This document shows, one piece after another, positions 1-7,990 of a DNA stretch of 40,810 nt. The position numbers were made by a program, and so were the translations under genes. Origin of the DNA: Roseiarcus fermentans (lineage in GTDB: Bacteria > Pseudomonadota > Alphaproteobacteria > Rhizobiales > Beijerinckiaceae); assembly GCF_003315135.1 (NCBI RefSeq), contig NZ_QNRK01000052.1, positions 1-40,810 of the forward strand, in the 5' to 3' direction. The notes under the pieces were generated by a model, which did not search any database, was not told the origin of the DNA, and worked only from the letters and a program-made list of their open reading frames with translations. Positions within the stretch are counted from its first letter, which is position 1, and each line of letters starts with the position of its first letter.

Positions 1-363
1 CTCAGCCGAAACGTTAACCAAAGGCGCCTCCTCTCAGGCCGAGGTGGTACCCTTTTGCCTGTCGCCTCCGGTCCCCTTTTGCATGTCGCCCGACACTGTC
101 GTGATGGGTACAGTTGATCCGCCCGTCCGCACGAGCACAGTGGGCGCCGCAGGGCGGTGCGAAGGCTGGCGCTTCACGCCCGTGGGCGCCGGCGGCGGCC
201 AACCCTCGTGACATAGGATCCTGGTGATCGAAAGCTGTGGCCCATCGGTGCTGGAGGACCGAGGCCAAACCCTCAGGACCGTTCACCAGATGACCGAGAC
301 CATCCGGACCTTCCCGCGTACACTGCGGCGGTGTCACCAGAGTGGAGGGAGTGAACTTTCGCA
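1..363. other. Stretch without a convincing gene
   Basis: The left end of the window upstream of the Tag-like gene. Open frames are present on both strands but none reads like a protein family I know. The only structure I see is a tandem 24-base repeat at 46-93, listed separately. The rest may be remnant DNA of a mobile element or simple intergenic sequence. Confidence 0.5.
46..93. repeat. Tandem 24-base repeat, possible IS end
   Basis: Two adjacent imperfect copies of a 24-base unit, at 46-69 and 70-93, share the core CCCTTTTGC followed by TGTCGCC. Multiple short direct repeats of this general kind (a CCCCTTTTG-type core) occur at the ends of IS21-family insertion sequences, where the transposase binds. 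No transposase gene lies within the window next to it, so it may be the end of an element lying mostly to the left, or a relic. The repeat is seen directly; the IS21 link is inference. Confidence 0.4.
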
Positions 364-1038
364 ATGCGACCCTTCGACGAGATCATCGGACTGGCGGTCG
401 GGCGCCATGGCGGATCAGACGCTTTCGAGCGAATGCTCGCTGAAACCCGCCCGTCGCCGCTGCACGTTATCGCGGCGATCCCGGACGATCGCATCCTGGC
501 GACCATGACGCGGCGCGTCTTTTACGCGGGCTTCTCCTCAAAGGTGATCGACTCGAAATGGGAGGCGTTCGAGTCCGCGTTCGAGCATTTTGATCCGGCA
601 CGCTGTGCATGGATGACGGAGGAGCGCCTCGACGAACTCCTCAAGCGACCGGACATCGTCAAGAACGGCGCGAAGATCAAATCTGTGTTGGAAAATGGTC
701 GCTTCGTAATGGAGTTGGCCGCGAAGCATGGCGCAGCCGCCCGGTTTTTCGCAGAATGGCCTGACAAGGACTATGTAGGTCTTCTCGAATTCCTCAAGAA
801 AAACGCGAGCCGACTCGGCGGCGAAACGGGAATGCGATTCCTTCGCTCGATCGGCAAGCCAGCCTTCATCCCGACGCCTGATGTCGTGAGAGCCCTCATT
901 CGCGAAGAGGTGCTCAGCAAAAGCCCGTCCGGAAGGGGCGACTTGTTGAAAATACAGGCGGCCTTCAATCAGTGGTCGGATCAATCTGGTCTCGATCTCA
1001 CATCGATTAGCCGAACGCTCGCCATGAGCGTCGGTTGA
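364..1038 (+). CDS. DNA-3-methyladenine glycosylase I (Tag)-like protein
   Basis: A 224-residue protein resembling the Tag family of helix-hairpin-helix base-excision glycosylases, which remove 3-methyladenine from alkylated DNA. The supporting stretches are the N-terminal 'MTRRVFYAGFSSKVID' region (about residues 48-63), the 'FDPARCAWMTEERLDELL' segment (75-92), 'NGAKIKSVLENG' (about 99-110), and a late 'MRFLRSIGKPAFI' region (about 154-166). The cysteine/histidine zinc site of E. coli Tag is not evident, as in a divergent proteobacterial subgroup. The start at 364 is the first ATG of the frame; a GGAGGGAG lies rather far upstream. It stands alone, with the facing SDR gene ending about 200 bases downstream. 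The exact substrate is uncertain. Confidence 0.75.
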   Translation: MRPFDEIIGLAVGRHGGSDAFERMLAETRPSPLHVIAAIPDDRILATMTRRVFYAGFSSKVIDSKWEAFESAFEHFDPARCAWMTEERLDELLKRPDIVKNGAKIKSVLENGRFVMELAAKHGAAARFFAEWPDKDYVGLLEFLKKNASRLGGETGMRFLRSIGKPAFIPTPDVVRALIREEVLSKSPSGRGDLLKIQAAFNQWSDQSGLDLTSISRTLAMSVG

Positions 1039-1245
1039 CAGCAACATCAAAGGTTAAAATGGGGTGCGGTGACTGTCGAACTTCAGAACATGAAGTGGGC
1101 AATCGCTGTGTCGCAATTTCGAAGTTTGCGGCAAGCCGCCGGCGGTGAGCTTCGCCGGCACGGCGCTGTCGTCGTTTGATGTCCGCGAAGTTTGGTCCCG
1201 CGACCGGCGGGCTGGAGGGCCAACCGGTCGTGTGACCCATCTGGG

Positions 1246-1998
1246 TCAGACCTGTGCCCAGCCACCATCGACGGCGAGATCGATACCGGTGATGTAGGAG
1301 CTTTCATCGGAGGCGAGGAACGTGAGCGCAGCCGCGATTTCAGCCGGCTTGCCCCTGCGACCCATCGGGATCTGTGCAGAAAACTGGGCGACCGCCTCTT
1401 CGGCCTGCTCAGCGGTAAGGCCGGTCGTTGTCGCCAAGGCGGGAGTCTCGATCGCGCCGGGGCTCATCGTATTGACGCGGATGTGTCGGTCCTTCAGCTC
1501 CATGGTCCAGGATCGCGAGAAGCTGCGAACAGCCGCCTTGCTTGCTGCGTAGGCGCTGAACGCTGGCAACCCCATCACGTTCGAAACCGAAGAGTTCAGA
1601 ATGATCGATCCGCCGTCTTTGAAGAGGGGAAGGGCCTTCTGCACCGTAAAGAACAAACCCTTCACGTTTACATCGAAGGTCTGGTCGAAATGGGCCTCAG
1701 TAGCTACTGCGAGCGGCGCGACTGTTCCTGCGCCTGCGTTTGCGAAAAGAATGTCGATGTGACCATGCTTCTCTTTCACGGTCGCATAGAGCCGGTCCAG
1801 ATCTTCCAGGCGCGACACGTCGCCCATGACAGTCGTCACGTTTTTCCCGATATCGGCCGCGGCCTCCCGTAGGGTCTTCTCGCGTCGCCCAAAGATCACG
1901 ACTTGGGCGCCTTCTTCCACGAAACGCTTGGCTGTGCCCAAGCCGATACCGCTGCTTCCGCCCGTAATCACGGCGATCTTTCCATTCAGCTTCGTCAT
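1246..1998 (-). CDS. SDR-family NAD(P)-dependent oxidoreductase (copy 1)
   Basis: A 250-residue classical short-chain dehydrogenase. The cofactor motif TGGSSGIG is at residues 12-19, NAG at 87-89, and the catalytic set Asn111, Ser137, Tyr150 (YAASK) and Lys154 is complete. The C-terminus VDGGWAQV is typical. An arginine pair after the second beta strand (GRR, 37-39) favours NADPH; that is inference. AAGG lies eight bases before the ATG at 1998. It diverges from a TetR gene at 2451, and matching paired operator-like repeats precede both genes, so the TetR protein probably represses it. A perfect 7-base inverted repeat at 1233-1248 spans the stop codon and may help termination. Its closest relative in the window is the SDR at 4288-5022. 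The substrate cannot be told from sequence. Confidence 0.9.
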   Translation of the reverse strand: MTKLNGKIAVITGGSSGIGLGTAKRFVEEGAQVVIFGRREKTLREAAADIGKNVTTVMGDVSRLEDLDRLYATVKEKHGHIDILFANAGAGTVAPLAVATEAHFDQTFDVNVKGLFFTVQKALPLFKDGGSIILNSSVSNVMGLPAFSAYAASKAAVRSFSRSWTMELKDRHIRVNTMSPGAIETPALATTTGLTAEQAEEAVAQFSAQIPMGRRGKPAEIAAALTFLASDESSYITGIDLAVDGGWAQV

Positions 1999-2044
1999 AT
2001 GTGCATCCTTCGCTTTTCTCAGGTTGATCTCATGCGCCGTTTGT

Positions 2045-2084
2045 GGAGCACCGATCCGGATATATGGACCACTGAACCGTTTAT
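2045..2084. promoter_or_regulatory. Paired TetR-type operator before the SDR gene
   Basis: Two 19-base sites start 21 bases apart: GGAGCACCGATCCGGATAT (2045-2063) and GGACCACTGAACCGTTTAT (2066-2084). They match a second pair before the tetR gene at 2400-2439, with the same 21-base period. The core GGAxC-N3-GAxCC is a partial palindrome, as expected for a dimeric TetR-family protein, and 21 bases places two dimers on the same DNA face. The pair lies 47-86 bases upstream of the SDR start codon. Binding by the adjacent TetR is inferred. Confidence 0.65.
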
Positions 2085-2192
2085 CAAGGGGCGGCGTGAA
2101 CCGGGGGCATTCGGCGCGTTGTCCGTATGTCGCGGAGCCGACCGAATTCGGGATCTGCTCGTCGCGATGCGAGACCCCGCCGTCGGTTCAAC

Positions 2193-2375
2193 TTAGCCGC
2201 CCGGGAAGTAATGGCCGTTGTCCAGTGCATGCTCTTGCTCCTTGACGCCGCCGGCTGAGGCGATAGGGCCGATTGGCGCAGCCGCGCCGCAGCTGCCGAA
2301 GCCGCTGATGTTGCGCACATTCCTGCTTCTCATGGCTTCGATTTCCACGCCGTCGAGCAGCGTCTCGGTTGCCAT
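2193..2375 (-). CDS. Small hypothetical protein (60 aa)
   Basis: A 60-codon frame I do not recognise. Support is compositional: about 78% of its third codon positions are G or C (46 of 59 by my count), as in true genes here, and an in-frame stop lies six codons upstream so the start at 2375 is constrained. The product has a Gly/Ala-rich middle (about residues 25-44) with one cysteine (Cys29) and ends in a Gly-Gly pair after HYFP. I see no Shine-Dalgarno sequence, transmembrane segment or signal peptide. It lies inside the SDR/TetR gap. It could be a real small gene, a remnant of a longer one, or chance. Confidence 0.3.
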   Translation of the reverse strand: MATETLLDGVEIEAMRSRNVRNISGFGSCGAAAPIGPIASAGGVKEQEHALDNGHYFPGG

Positions 2376-2399
2376 CTGCGGATATGAACGCTATCTATT

Positions 2400-2439
2400 G
2401 AACCACTGATCCGTTTATATGGATCGCTGATCCTCTTAT
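2400..2439. promoter_or_regulatory. Paired TetR-type operator before tetR
   Basis: Two 19-base sites, GAACCACTGATCCGTTTAT (2400-2418) and GGATCGCTGATCCTCTTAT (2421-2439), repeat at 21 bases, matching the pair at 2045-2084. The second contains the perfect arms GGATC and GATCC around three bases. It ends two bases before the ribosome-binding AAGG (2441-2444) of the tetR gene, so bound repressor would block transcription or its early elongation. This implies autoregulation by the TetR protein. Confidence 0.65.
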
Positions 2440-2450
2440 CAAGGCGTACT

Positions 2451-3029
2451 ATGCGAGCCGACGCTAGGATGAATTACGACCATATTCTCATGGTCGCGCG
2501 TGACGCCGTCGCAGAGCGCGGCGCCAACGCATCCATGCGCGATATTGCCCGCCGCGCCGGCGTCGGCCTGGCCACGCTGCTTCGTCATTTCCCGACGCGG
2601 GAGGCCCTGTTTGAAGCGTTGGTGTGCACGAAGCTGGACGCATTAACGCAGAAGGCAGACGAACTCGAAACGTCGACCCAGCCTGACAAAGCGCTCCTGT
2701 CTTGGTTTCACGAATGGATAGCGTTCGCTCAAGGGCAAAAGGGCGTTGTCGAAATGATGGCAGCCGCGCACACGAACCCGGATTCCGCCCTTTACGCTTC
2801 ATGCGCTGCGGTGCACTCAGCCAGCGCTCGATTGCTGGCCCGTGCTCAGGGAGAAGGCAGGGCGCGCGCCGATATGAACGGTGATGATCTGTTTGGCTTG
2901 ATGGCGGCGCTCGGATGGCTCGTCGACTTACCTTCATTCGCGTCACGGGCCGATCATCTCACACACATTGTCGCCAGCGCCGTCCTGGCATGCCCGACTG
3001 GCAACGATGTTGAGAAGGCAGCGCATTGA
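2451..3029 (+). CDS. TetR-family transcriptional regulator
   Basis: A 192-residue protein with an N-terminal TetR helix-turn-helix: 'ASMRDIARRAGVGLATLLRHFPTREALFEAL' spans about residues 26-56. The C-terminal two-thirds is the variable ligand-binding, dimer-forming domain, alanine-rich with a tryptophan-containing helix (SWFHEW, about 84-89). The start at 2451 has AAGG seven bases upstream; an internal ATG at codon 7 is possible. It diverges from the SDR at 1246-1998, and the twin operator pairs in the shared gap suggest it represses both itself and the SDR until an unknown ligand is bound. It may also act on the SnoaL-like, F420-reductase-like and second SDR genes downstream, but I see no copy of the operator there. 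Confidence 0.9.
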   Translation: MRADARMNYDHILMVARDAVAERGANASMRDIARRAGVGLATLLRHFPTREALFEALVCTKLDALTQKADELETSTQPDKALLSWFHEWIAFAQGQKGVVEMMAAAHTNPDSALYASCAAVHSASARLLARAQGEGRARADMNGDDLFGLMAALGWLVDLPSFASRADHLTHIVASAVLACPTGNDVEKAAH

Positions 3030-3119
3030 ACAACGATCGCACCTGACGGTCGATGCGCGGCGCGCGAACGCCAGGCCCGCGGCTGATCCGCCGTTCACCT
3101 CGACCGATGGCCGCGGACC

Positions 3120-3536
3120 CTAAGCTGACCCGGACTTATCGATCTGCGCAGCCCGCGCCAGCGCCTGTGTGTCGATGTACTCCCGGATGTTCGTCAGCTT
3201 GCCGTCCCGGACTGTGATGGCGAAGACAAAATGGTCAGCGAACGCTTTGTTCGTGGCTTTGATCCTCCCCTTGGCAAAGCCGATGACGATTACCCGATTT
3301 CCCTGGGCCACCAATTCGGGAGGCTCGGGGTAGGAAAACGGCGCCTCCTCGGCAGCCTTCGCAAGCGCTTCCGCCACTCCGGCGCGCCCGCGGTGCGTTC
3401 CGGCTAGGGGCCAGTCCTCGCCCGGAATGATCCACTCGATGTCTTCGGCGACCAGCGCCAGCAGAGCCTCCCTGTCGCCGCGACCGATCGCGGCGAAGAA
3501 GTCCTTCACGGTTTGGATGTTCTTCTCAATGCTCAT
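3120..3536 (-). CDS. SnoaL-like / NTF2-fold protein
   Basis: A 138-residue protein of the nuclear transport factor 2-like superfamily (SnoaL group). The N-terminal 'NIQTVKDFFAAIGRGDREALLALVAEDIEWIIPG' pattern (about residues 6-39), a central 'HRGRAGVAEAL' segment and the late 'DGKLTNIREYIDTQ' strand are typical. Such proteins are small cone-shaped domains that act as isomerases, hydrolases or non-enzymatic binding domains; the substrate is unknown. The start at 3536 has GGAGG seven bases upstream, so I prefer it to the longer frame from 3566. It follows the NADP-binding gene at 3621-4220 on the same strand with an 84-base gap and may be the last gene of an SDR-reductase-SnoaL unit. Confidence 0.8.
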   Translation of the reverse strand: MSIEKNIQTVKDFFAAIGRGDREALLALVAEDIEWIIPGEDWPLAGTHRGRAGVAEALAKAAEEAPFSYPEPPELVAQGNRVIVIGFAKGRIKATNKAFADHFVFAITVRDGKLTNIREYIDTQALARAAQIDKSGSA

Positions 3537-3620
3537 GGGAATTCCTCCATTTCGCACGGGTCGCATCGCACTCGATCTGGTCTGTGCATCGTGGGCCTGC
3601 CGGCGGGCAGGTCGTGTTCA

Positions 3621-4220
3621 TCAGCCGAACTTGACCAGGTCCTTAAAGATCAGCCGACCCCAGCTCTTTCCGCGCGCCTGCACAAGCAGCCCGCCTTCAG
3701 AAAGGCCGCCAAGTTTAATCGGCGAGAAACCGAGCTCTTCCGCGAGCGCGCCAATTTCCTCTAAAGCAGCGTCATCATCGCTCGCCAGGAACACCACTCT
3801 CCTGCCACCATGCACGGCCGGATCCTGGTCAAGAACAGCAGCGCCCAAATGGTTGAAGCCTTTGACCAGTCTTGCGCCAGAGAAAGCCTTCGAAAGGAAC
3901 TTGGAAGAAGGCTGGCCTCCCAGGTCCTCGGGCGGCACGCCGTAGGCATTGGTCACATCGACGATGGTCTTGCCTTGCCAGGTGGAGAGCGCCTTCGCGA
4001 CATCCGGATGCGACTCGAACCGGACAGCCAAAAAGACGATGTCCGCCTTGACGGCTTCCGCCAGAGTTTTGGCAATGACCTTGGGCCCAATCGCGGCTGC
4101 ATCGGCTGCGAAGGTTTTTGGGTCGCGTGTGGTTGCCACGGATACTTCGATGCCCTTGCGGGCAAATGCCCTGGCCAGGGCCTTGCCGATATTGCCGAAG
4201 CCGATAATTGCGTAGCTCAT
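3621..4220 (-). CDS. NADP-binding oxidoreductase, F420-reductase-like (copy 1)
   Basis: A 199-residue protein with an N-terminal Rossmann motif GFGNIG at residues 7-12 and the organisation of the 'NADPH-dependent F420 reductase-like' family (NpdG/Fno relatives, pfam F420_oxidored). Supporting features are the 'KADIVFLAVRF' strand (about 58-68), 'GKTIVDVTNAYG' (about 85-96) and 'GARLVKGFNHLGA' (about 115-127). Most proteobacterial members have no F420 and an unknown substrate, so I avoid naming the reaction. It lies between an SDR and a SnoaL-like gene on the same strand, 67 bases after the SDR stop. A second family member is at 7334-7963. Family assignment is solid; function is open. Confidence 0.8.
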   Translation of the reverse strand: MSYAIIGFGNIGKALARAFARKGIEVSVATTRDPKTFAADAAAIGPKVIAKTLAEAVKADIVFLAVRFESHPDVAKALSTWQGKTIVDVTNAYGVPPEDLGGQPSSKFLSKAFSGARLVKGFNHLGAAVLDQDPAVHGGRRVVFLASDDDAALEEIGALAEELGFSPIKLGGLSEGGLLVQARGKSWGRLIFKDLVKFG

Positions 4221-4287
4221 ATACTTTCTCCTTAAGTTTCCGAGCCCGACGCTCCCAACAATCGAACGAAGCGCCGGGCCCGACGCG

Positions 4288-5022
4288 TCAGATTTGCGCC
4301 AGGCCGCCGTCGACGGCGACCTCGCTGCCGGTCATGAAGCTGCTGTCCGAGGACGCGAGAAAGGCAGCCGCTGCTCCGAGCTCCGCCGGATCGCCCATGC
4401 GTTGGAACCCCGTCATCGCGCCGTAGGCCTTCAGGCCTTCCTCGCCGAGCGCTTCCGTCGCGAGTTCGGTCGCAATCGCCCCTGGCGACAGCACGTTTAC
4501 GCGGATGCCGGCGCCCTTCAGGTCCTCCACCCAGGTCCGCGCGAGGTTGCGCACTGCTGCCTTGCTGGCGCTGTAAGCAGTGAATGCCGGGGCGCCCGTG
4601 GCGCCGGCGCTCGATCCAGTCAGGATGATCGAGCCGCCCCTGGCCATCAACGGCAACGCCTTCTGGACGGTGAAAATCGTACCCTTCACGTTGGTGTCGA
4701 AGGTTTCGTCGATGTGCTCGGCGGTGATCTCGCCGAGCTTGAGCGGACTTCCCGTGCCGGCATTGGCGAATACGACGTCGAGGGTTCCGCGCTCGGCCTT
4801 CACCGCAGCATAGAGTCGGTCGAGGTCGGCCTCGTCCGCGACCGATCCCTTCTCCGCGCGGGCATTCGGCCCGAGCTTGGCCAAAGCTGCGTCGAGCGCG
4901 TCCTGCCGGCGGCCGAAGATGAAGACGAAGGCGCCCTCCTCGATGAAGCGCTTTGCAGCGGCGAGGCCGATGCCCGTGGCGCCGCCGGTGATCACAGCGG
5001 TCCTTCCATTCAGTCTGGTCAT
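4288..5022 (-). CDS. SDR-family NAD(P)-dependent oxidoreductase (copy 2)
   Basis: A 244-residue short-chain dehydrogenase clearly related to the SDR at 1246-1998: the two share the opening L-N-G followed by TGG-x-x-GIG (residues 12-19), the FGRR segment and an AY-x-ASK active site (Tyr and Lys about 150 and 154). NAG and the catalytic serine (GSSAG) are present. I place the start at 5022, nine bases after AAGG; a second ATG at 5031 abuts the AAGG and is less likely. It diverges from the LysR regulator at 5253, which probably controls it, and leads the minus-strand run SDR, F420-reductase-like, SnoaL. Its substrate is unknown. Confidence 0.9.
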   Translation of the reverse strand: MTRLNGRTAVITGGATGIGLAAAKRFIEEGAFVFIFGRRQDALDAALAKLGPNARAEKGSVADEADLDRLYAAVKAERGTLDVVFANAGTGSPLKLGEITAEHIDETFDTNVKGTIFTVQKALPLMARGGSIILTGSSAGATGAPAFTAYSASKAAVRNLARTWVEDLKGAGIRVNVLSPGAIATELATEALGEEGLKAYGAMTGFQRMGDPAELGAAAAFLASSDSSFMTGSEVAVDGGLAQI

Positions 5023-5252
5023 GTAACGCATCCTTCGTTTCGCCATCTCGGGTCTTTGGCGGTACGGGGAGGTCTCCCCGAGACCCTCAACGTGGGTTCG
5101 CGGAAGTCGGGCGGTGAGTGCGGAATTGCGCACATCAGTGGTGCGAAAACGATCCGGCTCGGCGATTGTAAGCCGCGACGGTCGTGCACACTTCAAGCTC
5201 TGCGTGTTGGAATGAGGTTCAAAAGCCGCATCGCGCGGCGCAGGAATGCACC

Positions 5253-6140
5253 ATGATCGACTGGGATGACGTGCGCTACTTTCTTGCTGCGGCGCGCGGA
5301 GGCTCGGTGCGGGCTGCCGCCAAGCGCCTCGGGGTGAACCACGCGACCGTGCTACGACGCATCGCGCAGCTCGAGGAACGCCTCGGGGCGCAGATGTTCG
5401 AAAAACTACCTTCGGGCTATCGCCTCACGGCTGCGGGCGAGGAGGTCCTCGAGTTCGCGGACCAGATGGAAGCGTCGTCGCACCAGCTCGAAACGCGTGT
5501 CTTCGGACGCGATCAGAGCGTGCGCGGGCTCCTGCGGGTGACGCTGCCGCCGCCCCTCGCAGCACACCTCCTCATGCCCGACTTCGCCGTTTTCGTACGT
5601 TTGCATCCGGGCATCGAGATGGAAATCTTGTCCTCTGGCGAGCTGGCCAACTTGACCAACCGAGAAGCCGACGTGGCGATCCGTGTCGTCTATGATCGCG
5701 AAGCCCTGCCGCTCAATCTTCACGGTCTGAAGGGACCTGAGCTGTTCGGCGGCTTCTATATGTCCGGCGATCGACTCGCCGAGTGGCGAGCGGGCGGGCC
5801 GGATCCCAGGTGGATCACCATAAGCGGTCACGGGGCGCCGGACTGGACCCACGAGGGCGAGCAACGCACAACTGGGGCTCCGTTCAGGACCATGGATTTC
5901 GAAACCCAGATAGCGGCGGTCCGGCAAGGTATCGGCATCACGACGCTGCCGTGTTTCGTCGGGGATACCGATCCCCTATTGGAGAGGGCGCCGGGCGCCA
6001 ACCTACACCTCTATGGACCGGTCTGGCTTCTCACCCAGACACGCAAGACCAAGCGCGTGCGGCTCTTCACCGAGTTCGTATCCCGCAGACTTGCCGCCTA
6101 TGCTCCGCTTCTCGCGGGGCTATCCATATCGCGCGATTGA
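5253..6140 (+). CDS. LysR-family transcriptional regulator (1)
   Basis: A 295-residue LysR regulator. The N-terminal winged helix-turn-helix spans about residues 5-65 (DVRYFLAAARGGSVRAAAKRLGVNHATVLRRIAQLEERLG), followed by the linker helix and a periplasmic-binding-like effector domain (about 90-285). I start it at 5253, where AGGA lies seven bases upstream; a longer frame upstream does not look like LysR sequence. The 230-base gap to the divergent SDR at 4288-5022 is the normal place for its operators, though I did not identify a clear T-N11-A site. It resembles LysR members that control neighbouring oxidoreductases. The inducer cannot be inferred. Confidence 0.9.
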   Translation: MIDWDDVRYFLAAARGGSVRAAAKRLGVNHATVLRRIAQLEERLGAQMFEKLPSGYRLTAAGEEVLEFADQMEASSHQLETRVFGRDQSVRGLLRVTLPPPLAAHLLMPDFAVFVRLHPGIEMEILSSGELANLTNREADVAIRVVYDREALPLNLHGLKGPELFGGFYMSGDRLAEWRAGGPDPRWITISGHGAPDWTHEGEQRTTGAPFRTMDFETQIAAVRQGIGITTLPCFVGDTDPLLERAPGANLHLYGPVWLLTQTRKTKRVRLFTEFVSRRLAAYAPLLAGLSISRD

Positions 6141-6422
6141 CGCCGGCAGGCCACAGGCGCCGCTTGCCGCGGTCCACGACCCGGCCGACACGCGCCTGAA
6201 TGTTGAGAGCAAAATCCTGGTCTCTGAGCTGGGCACGCATCAGTATCCGTTAGGTCTCAAACGCGCACGTGTTACCGCTACACATGCGGAGCGGATAGCG
6301 TTGATAATGAGTGCGGGCCGGTGCAGCCGGTTCAGTCCTCGGGCGAAAGCTCGCTATCGCCGACGTCAACTTGAAGTTCCGTTTCGCTGGAAAACTGCAA
6401 TCCGCGAAATCGATTGTGGTCT

Positions 6423-7271
6423 TTAGAAACGGCCAGCCCGGTAATCGGCGAACGCTTGCTGGATCTCCGCCTGCGTATTCATGACGAACGGGCCTCCAAA
6501 CGCGATCGGCTCGCGCAAAGGCTGGCCGGTGAAAAGCAGAAAGCGGCCGGCAGCACCCCGCACGGTTATGGTGAGTTCCGACGCTCCCGGCGCCTCCGAT
6601 CGCGTCAACCAGCCAAGCTGGCTGGCCTCCAAAAAGTCGCCGGCGGGCCCGATCTCGACCGGGCCTTCGAGGACGTAGACAAAGGCATTGTCGGTCGCTG
6701 CAAACGAATGCCGAAACGCGCCAACGTTTTCGACCCTCACCTCGAGCATCGTGACAGGAAGATGGTTGAGAGTGGGTGAGATCATATCGCCGTAGGCTCC
6801 GGAAAAGACCCTGATCTCGACGCCATCCTCGCTCCGGACCGGCAAGGCGGAAGCCACCAGGTCTTGATACCGTGGAGCCGTCATCTTCTGGGCCGCAGGC
6901 AGATTTATCCAGAGCTGCAGGGTATGTGCAATTGTCCCGGCCGGAGGGTTTTCCTCATGCCGGATGCCCCGGCCGGCAGTCATCCATTGAGCATCGCCGG
7001 CATGGATCACCCCTCCATATCCGGCGCTGTCGCGATGCTCGATCGACCCCTCGATGACGAACGTAACCGTCTCGATGCCGCGATGTGGGTGAAAAGCGAA
7101 TAGCCCCGGGGGCGTCCAATCCTCGGCCATCAGGAGGAAGGGATCGGCGAATGCGGCGTCCGGCGCGTCGATCAAACGGCGCGCGCGATGTCGGTCGACT
7201 TGTCCCGACACGAACTGAGGGTCGTCGATGCGGGCCACTTCTCGAACAAAGATCGGTTTGGGGGTGTTCAT
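6423..7271 (-). CDS. Pirin-family bicupin protein
   Basis: A 282-residue pirin, a two-cupin iron protein; some bacterial members have quercetin 2,3-dioxygenase activity, others sense redox state. The metal ligands of the N-terminal cupin are in place: His61 and His63 in HPHRG, then His105 and Glu107 in RHEE, matching human pirin His56, His58, His101 and Glu103. The C-terminal cupin begins near residue 160. The start at 7271 fits the family (MNTPKP then VREVARI); no strong Shine-Dalgarno is visible, and a much longer frame upstream lacks homology. It lies between the LysR at 5253 and the F420-reductase-like gene at 7334, in the same direction as the latter, 62 bases apart, so it may belong to the unit controlled by the LysR at 8454. 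Confidence 0.9.
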   Translation of the reverse strand: MNTPKPIFVREVARIDDPQFVSGQVDRHRARRLIDAPDAAFADPFLLMAEDWTPPGLFAFHPHRGIETVTFVIEGSIEHRDSAGYGGVIHAGDAQWMTAGRGIRHEENPPAGTIAHTLQLWINLPAAQKMTAPRYQDLVASALPVRSEDGVEIRVFSGAYGDMISPTLNHLPVTMLEVRVENVGAFRHSFAATDNAFVYVLEGPVEIGPAGDFLEASQLGWLTRSEAPGASELTITVRGAAGRFLLFTGQPLREPIAFGGPFVMNTQAEIQQAFADYRAGRF

Positions 7272-7333
7272 ACTGAACTTTCTGAAACGGTGACGAATTC
7301 GCGGACTCGCAATGCACGCGGCTCGAGTATGTC

Positions 7334-7963
7334 TTAGCGAACGATCCGGCGAACGAAGTGCAATTCCACAGCGGATAGAGGGCCGCCAAGCTGTTGCATC
7401 GCGCCGCCGTCCGCGAGAGAGCCGAGGTCGAGCGCGACCAGGCCAGTCGAATCGATGAGTTCGACCACGAGCGCCTTGGCGCCGCGATCGTCTCCTGACA
7501 CGAACAGTACGGTCTTCGGCTTCTGTGGCGAGAAATCCTGTATCCAAGCCATCGGCATATTGCTGATCGATTTCACCAGCCTGGCCCCGGGCGCCATTGC
7601 GGCGATAATCTCGCTCGACGTGCGGCCCTCCAAAGCGGCAATCGATCTTGCTACGCCGGCAGCGCTGATGTCCCGTTTCTCGCCTATGTGGGGGTTCGTT
7701 CCGTCGACGAGTATGCGGCCGCTCCAGTCAATTCCCTTAAGCGCCTCCGGCGCATCCGCCCAGTTCGTGGCGAGGATCACCACATCGCATTGCGCGGCTT
7801 CCTGCTTGGATCCTGCGCTGGCGGAAGGACCCAGATCGGCGACGAGCCCCGCCAACGCGTCGGGCCCCCGCGAACTGGACAGGACGACCTCGTGGCCCGC
7901 ACCGATCAAATGACGACCGATGGTCGTAGCCATGCGACCAGCGCCGATGAACCCAACTTTCAT
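7334..7963 (-). CDS. NADP-binding oxidoreductase, F420-reductase-like (copy 2)
   Basis: A 209-residue Rossmann protein with the nucleotide motif GAGRMA at residues 7-12, 'CDVVILATNWADAPEAL' (about 59-75), 'GRILVDGTNPHIG' (about 81-93) and a SISNMP stretch, as in the proteobacterial F420-reductase-like family. It is a distant paralogue of the protein at 3621-4220 with the same fold order but different residues at the substrate end. GGAG precedes the ATG at 7963. It follows the short azoreductase gene by 27 bases and precedes the pirin, so three minus-strand redox genes run away from the divergent LysR at 8454. The substrate is unknown. Confidence 0.8.
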   Translation of the reverse strand: MKVGFIGAGRMATTIGRHLIGAGHEVVLSSSRGPDALAGLVADLGPSASAGSKQEAAQCDVVILATNWADAPEALKGIDWSGRILVDGTNPHIGEKRDISAAGVARSIAALEGRTSSEIIAAMAPGARLVKSISNMPMAWIQDFSPQKPKTVLFVSGDDRGAKALVVELIDSTGLVALDLGSLADGGAMQQLGGPLSAVELHFVRRIVR

Positions 7964-7990
7964 GAGGGTGCTCCCCGAACAGACGATGAC

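Larger units (their letters stand above)
1999..2450. other. Divergent intergenic region, SDR/TetR
   Basis: This 452-base gap between the divergent SDR and tetR genes holds two pairs of operator-like repeats near its two ends and one short frame at 2193-2375 (minus). All are listed separately. I see no other RNA gene or hairpin terminator in it. Confidence 0.6.

Noticed and set aside
14-364. A 116-codon minus-strand frame at the left edge
   Set aside because: No recognisable protein features and lies over the repeat; kept only as an uncertain stretch.
3427-4235. Plus-strand frames opposite the SnoaL and F420-reductase-like genes
   Set aside because: Shadows of the minus-strand genes, without family motifs.
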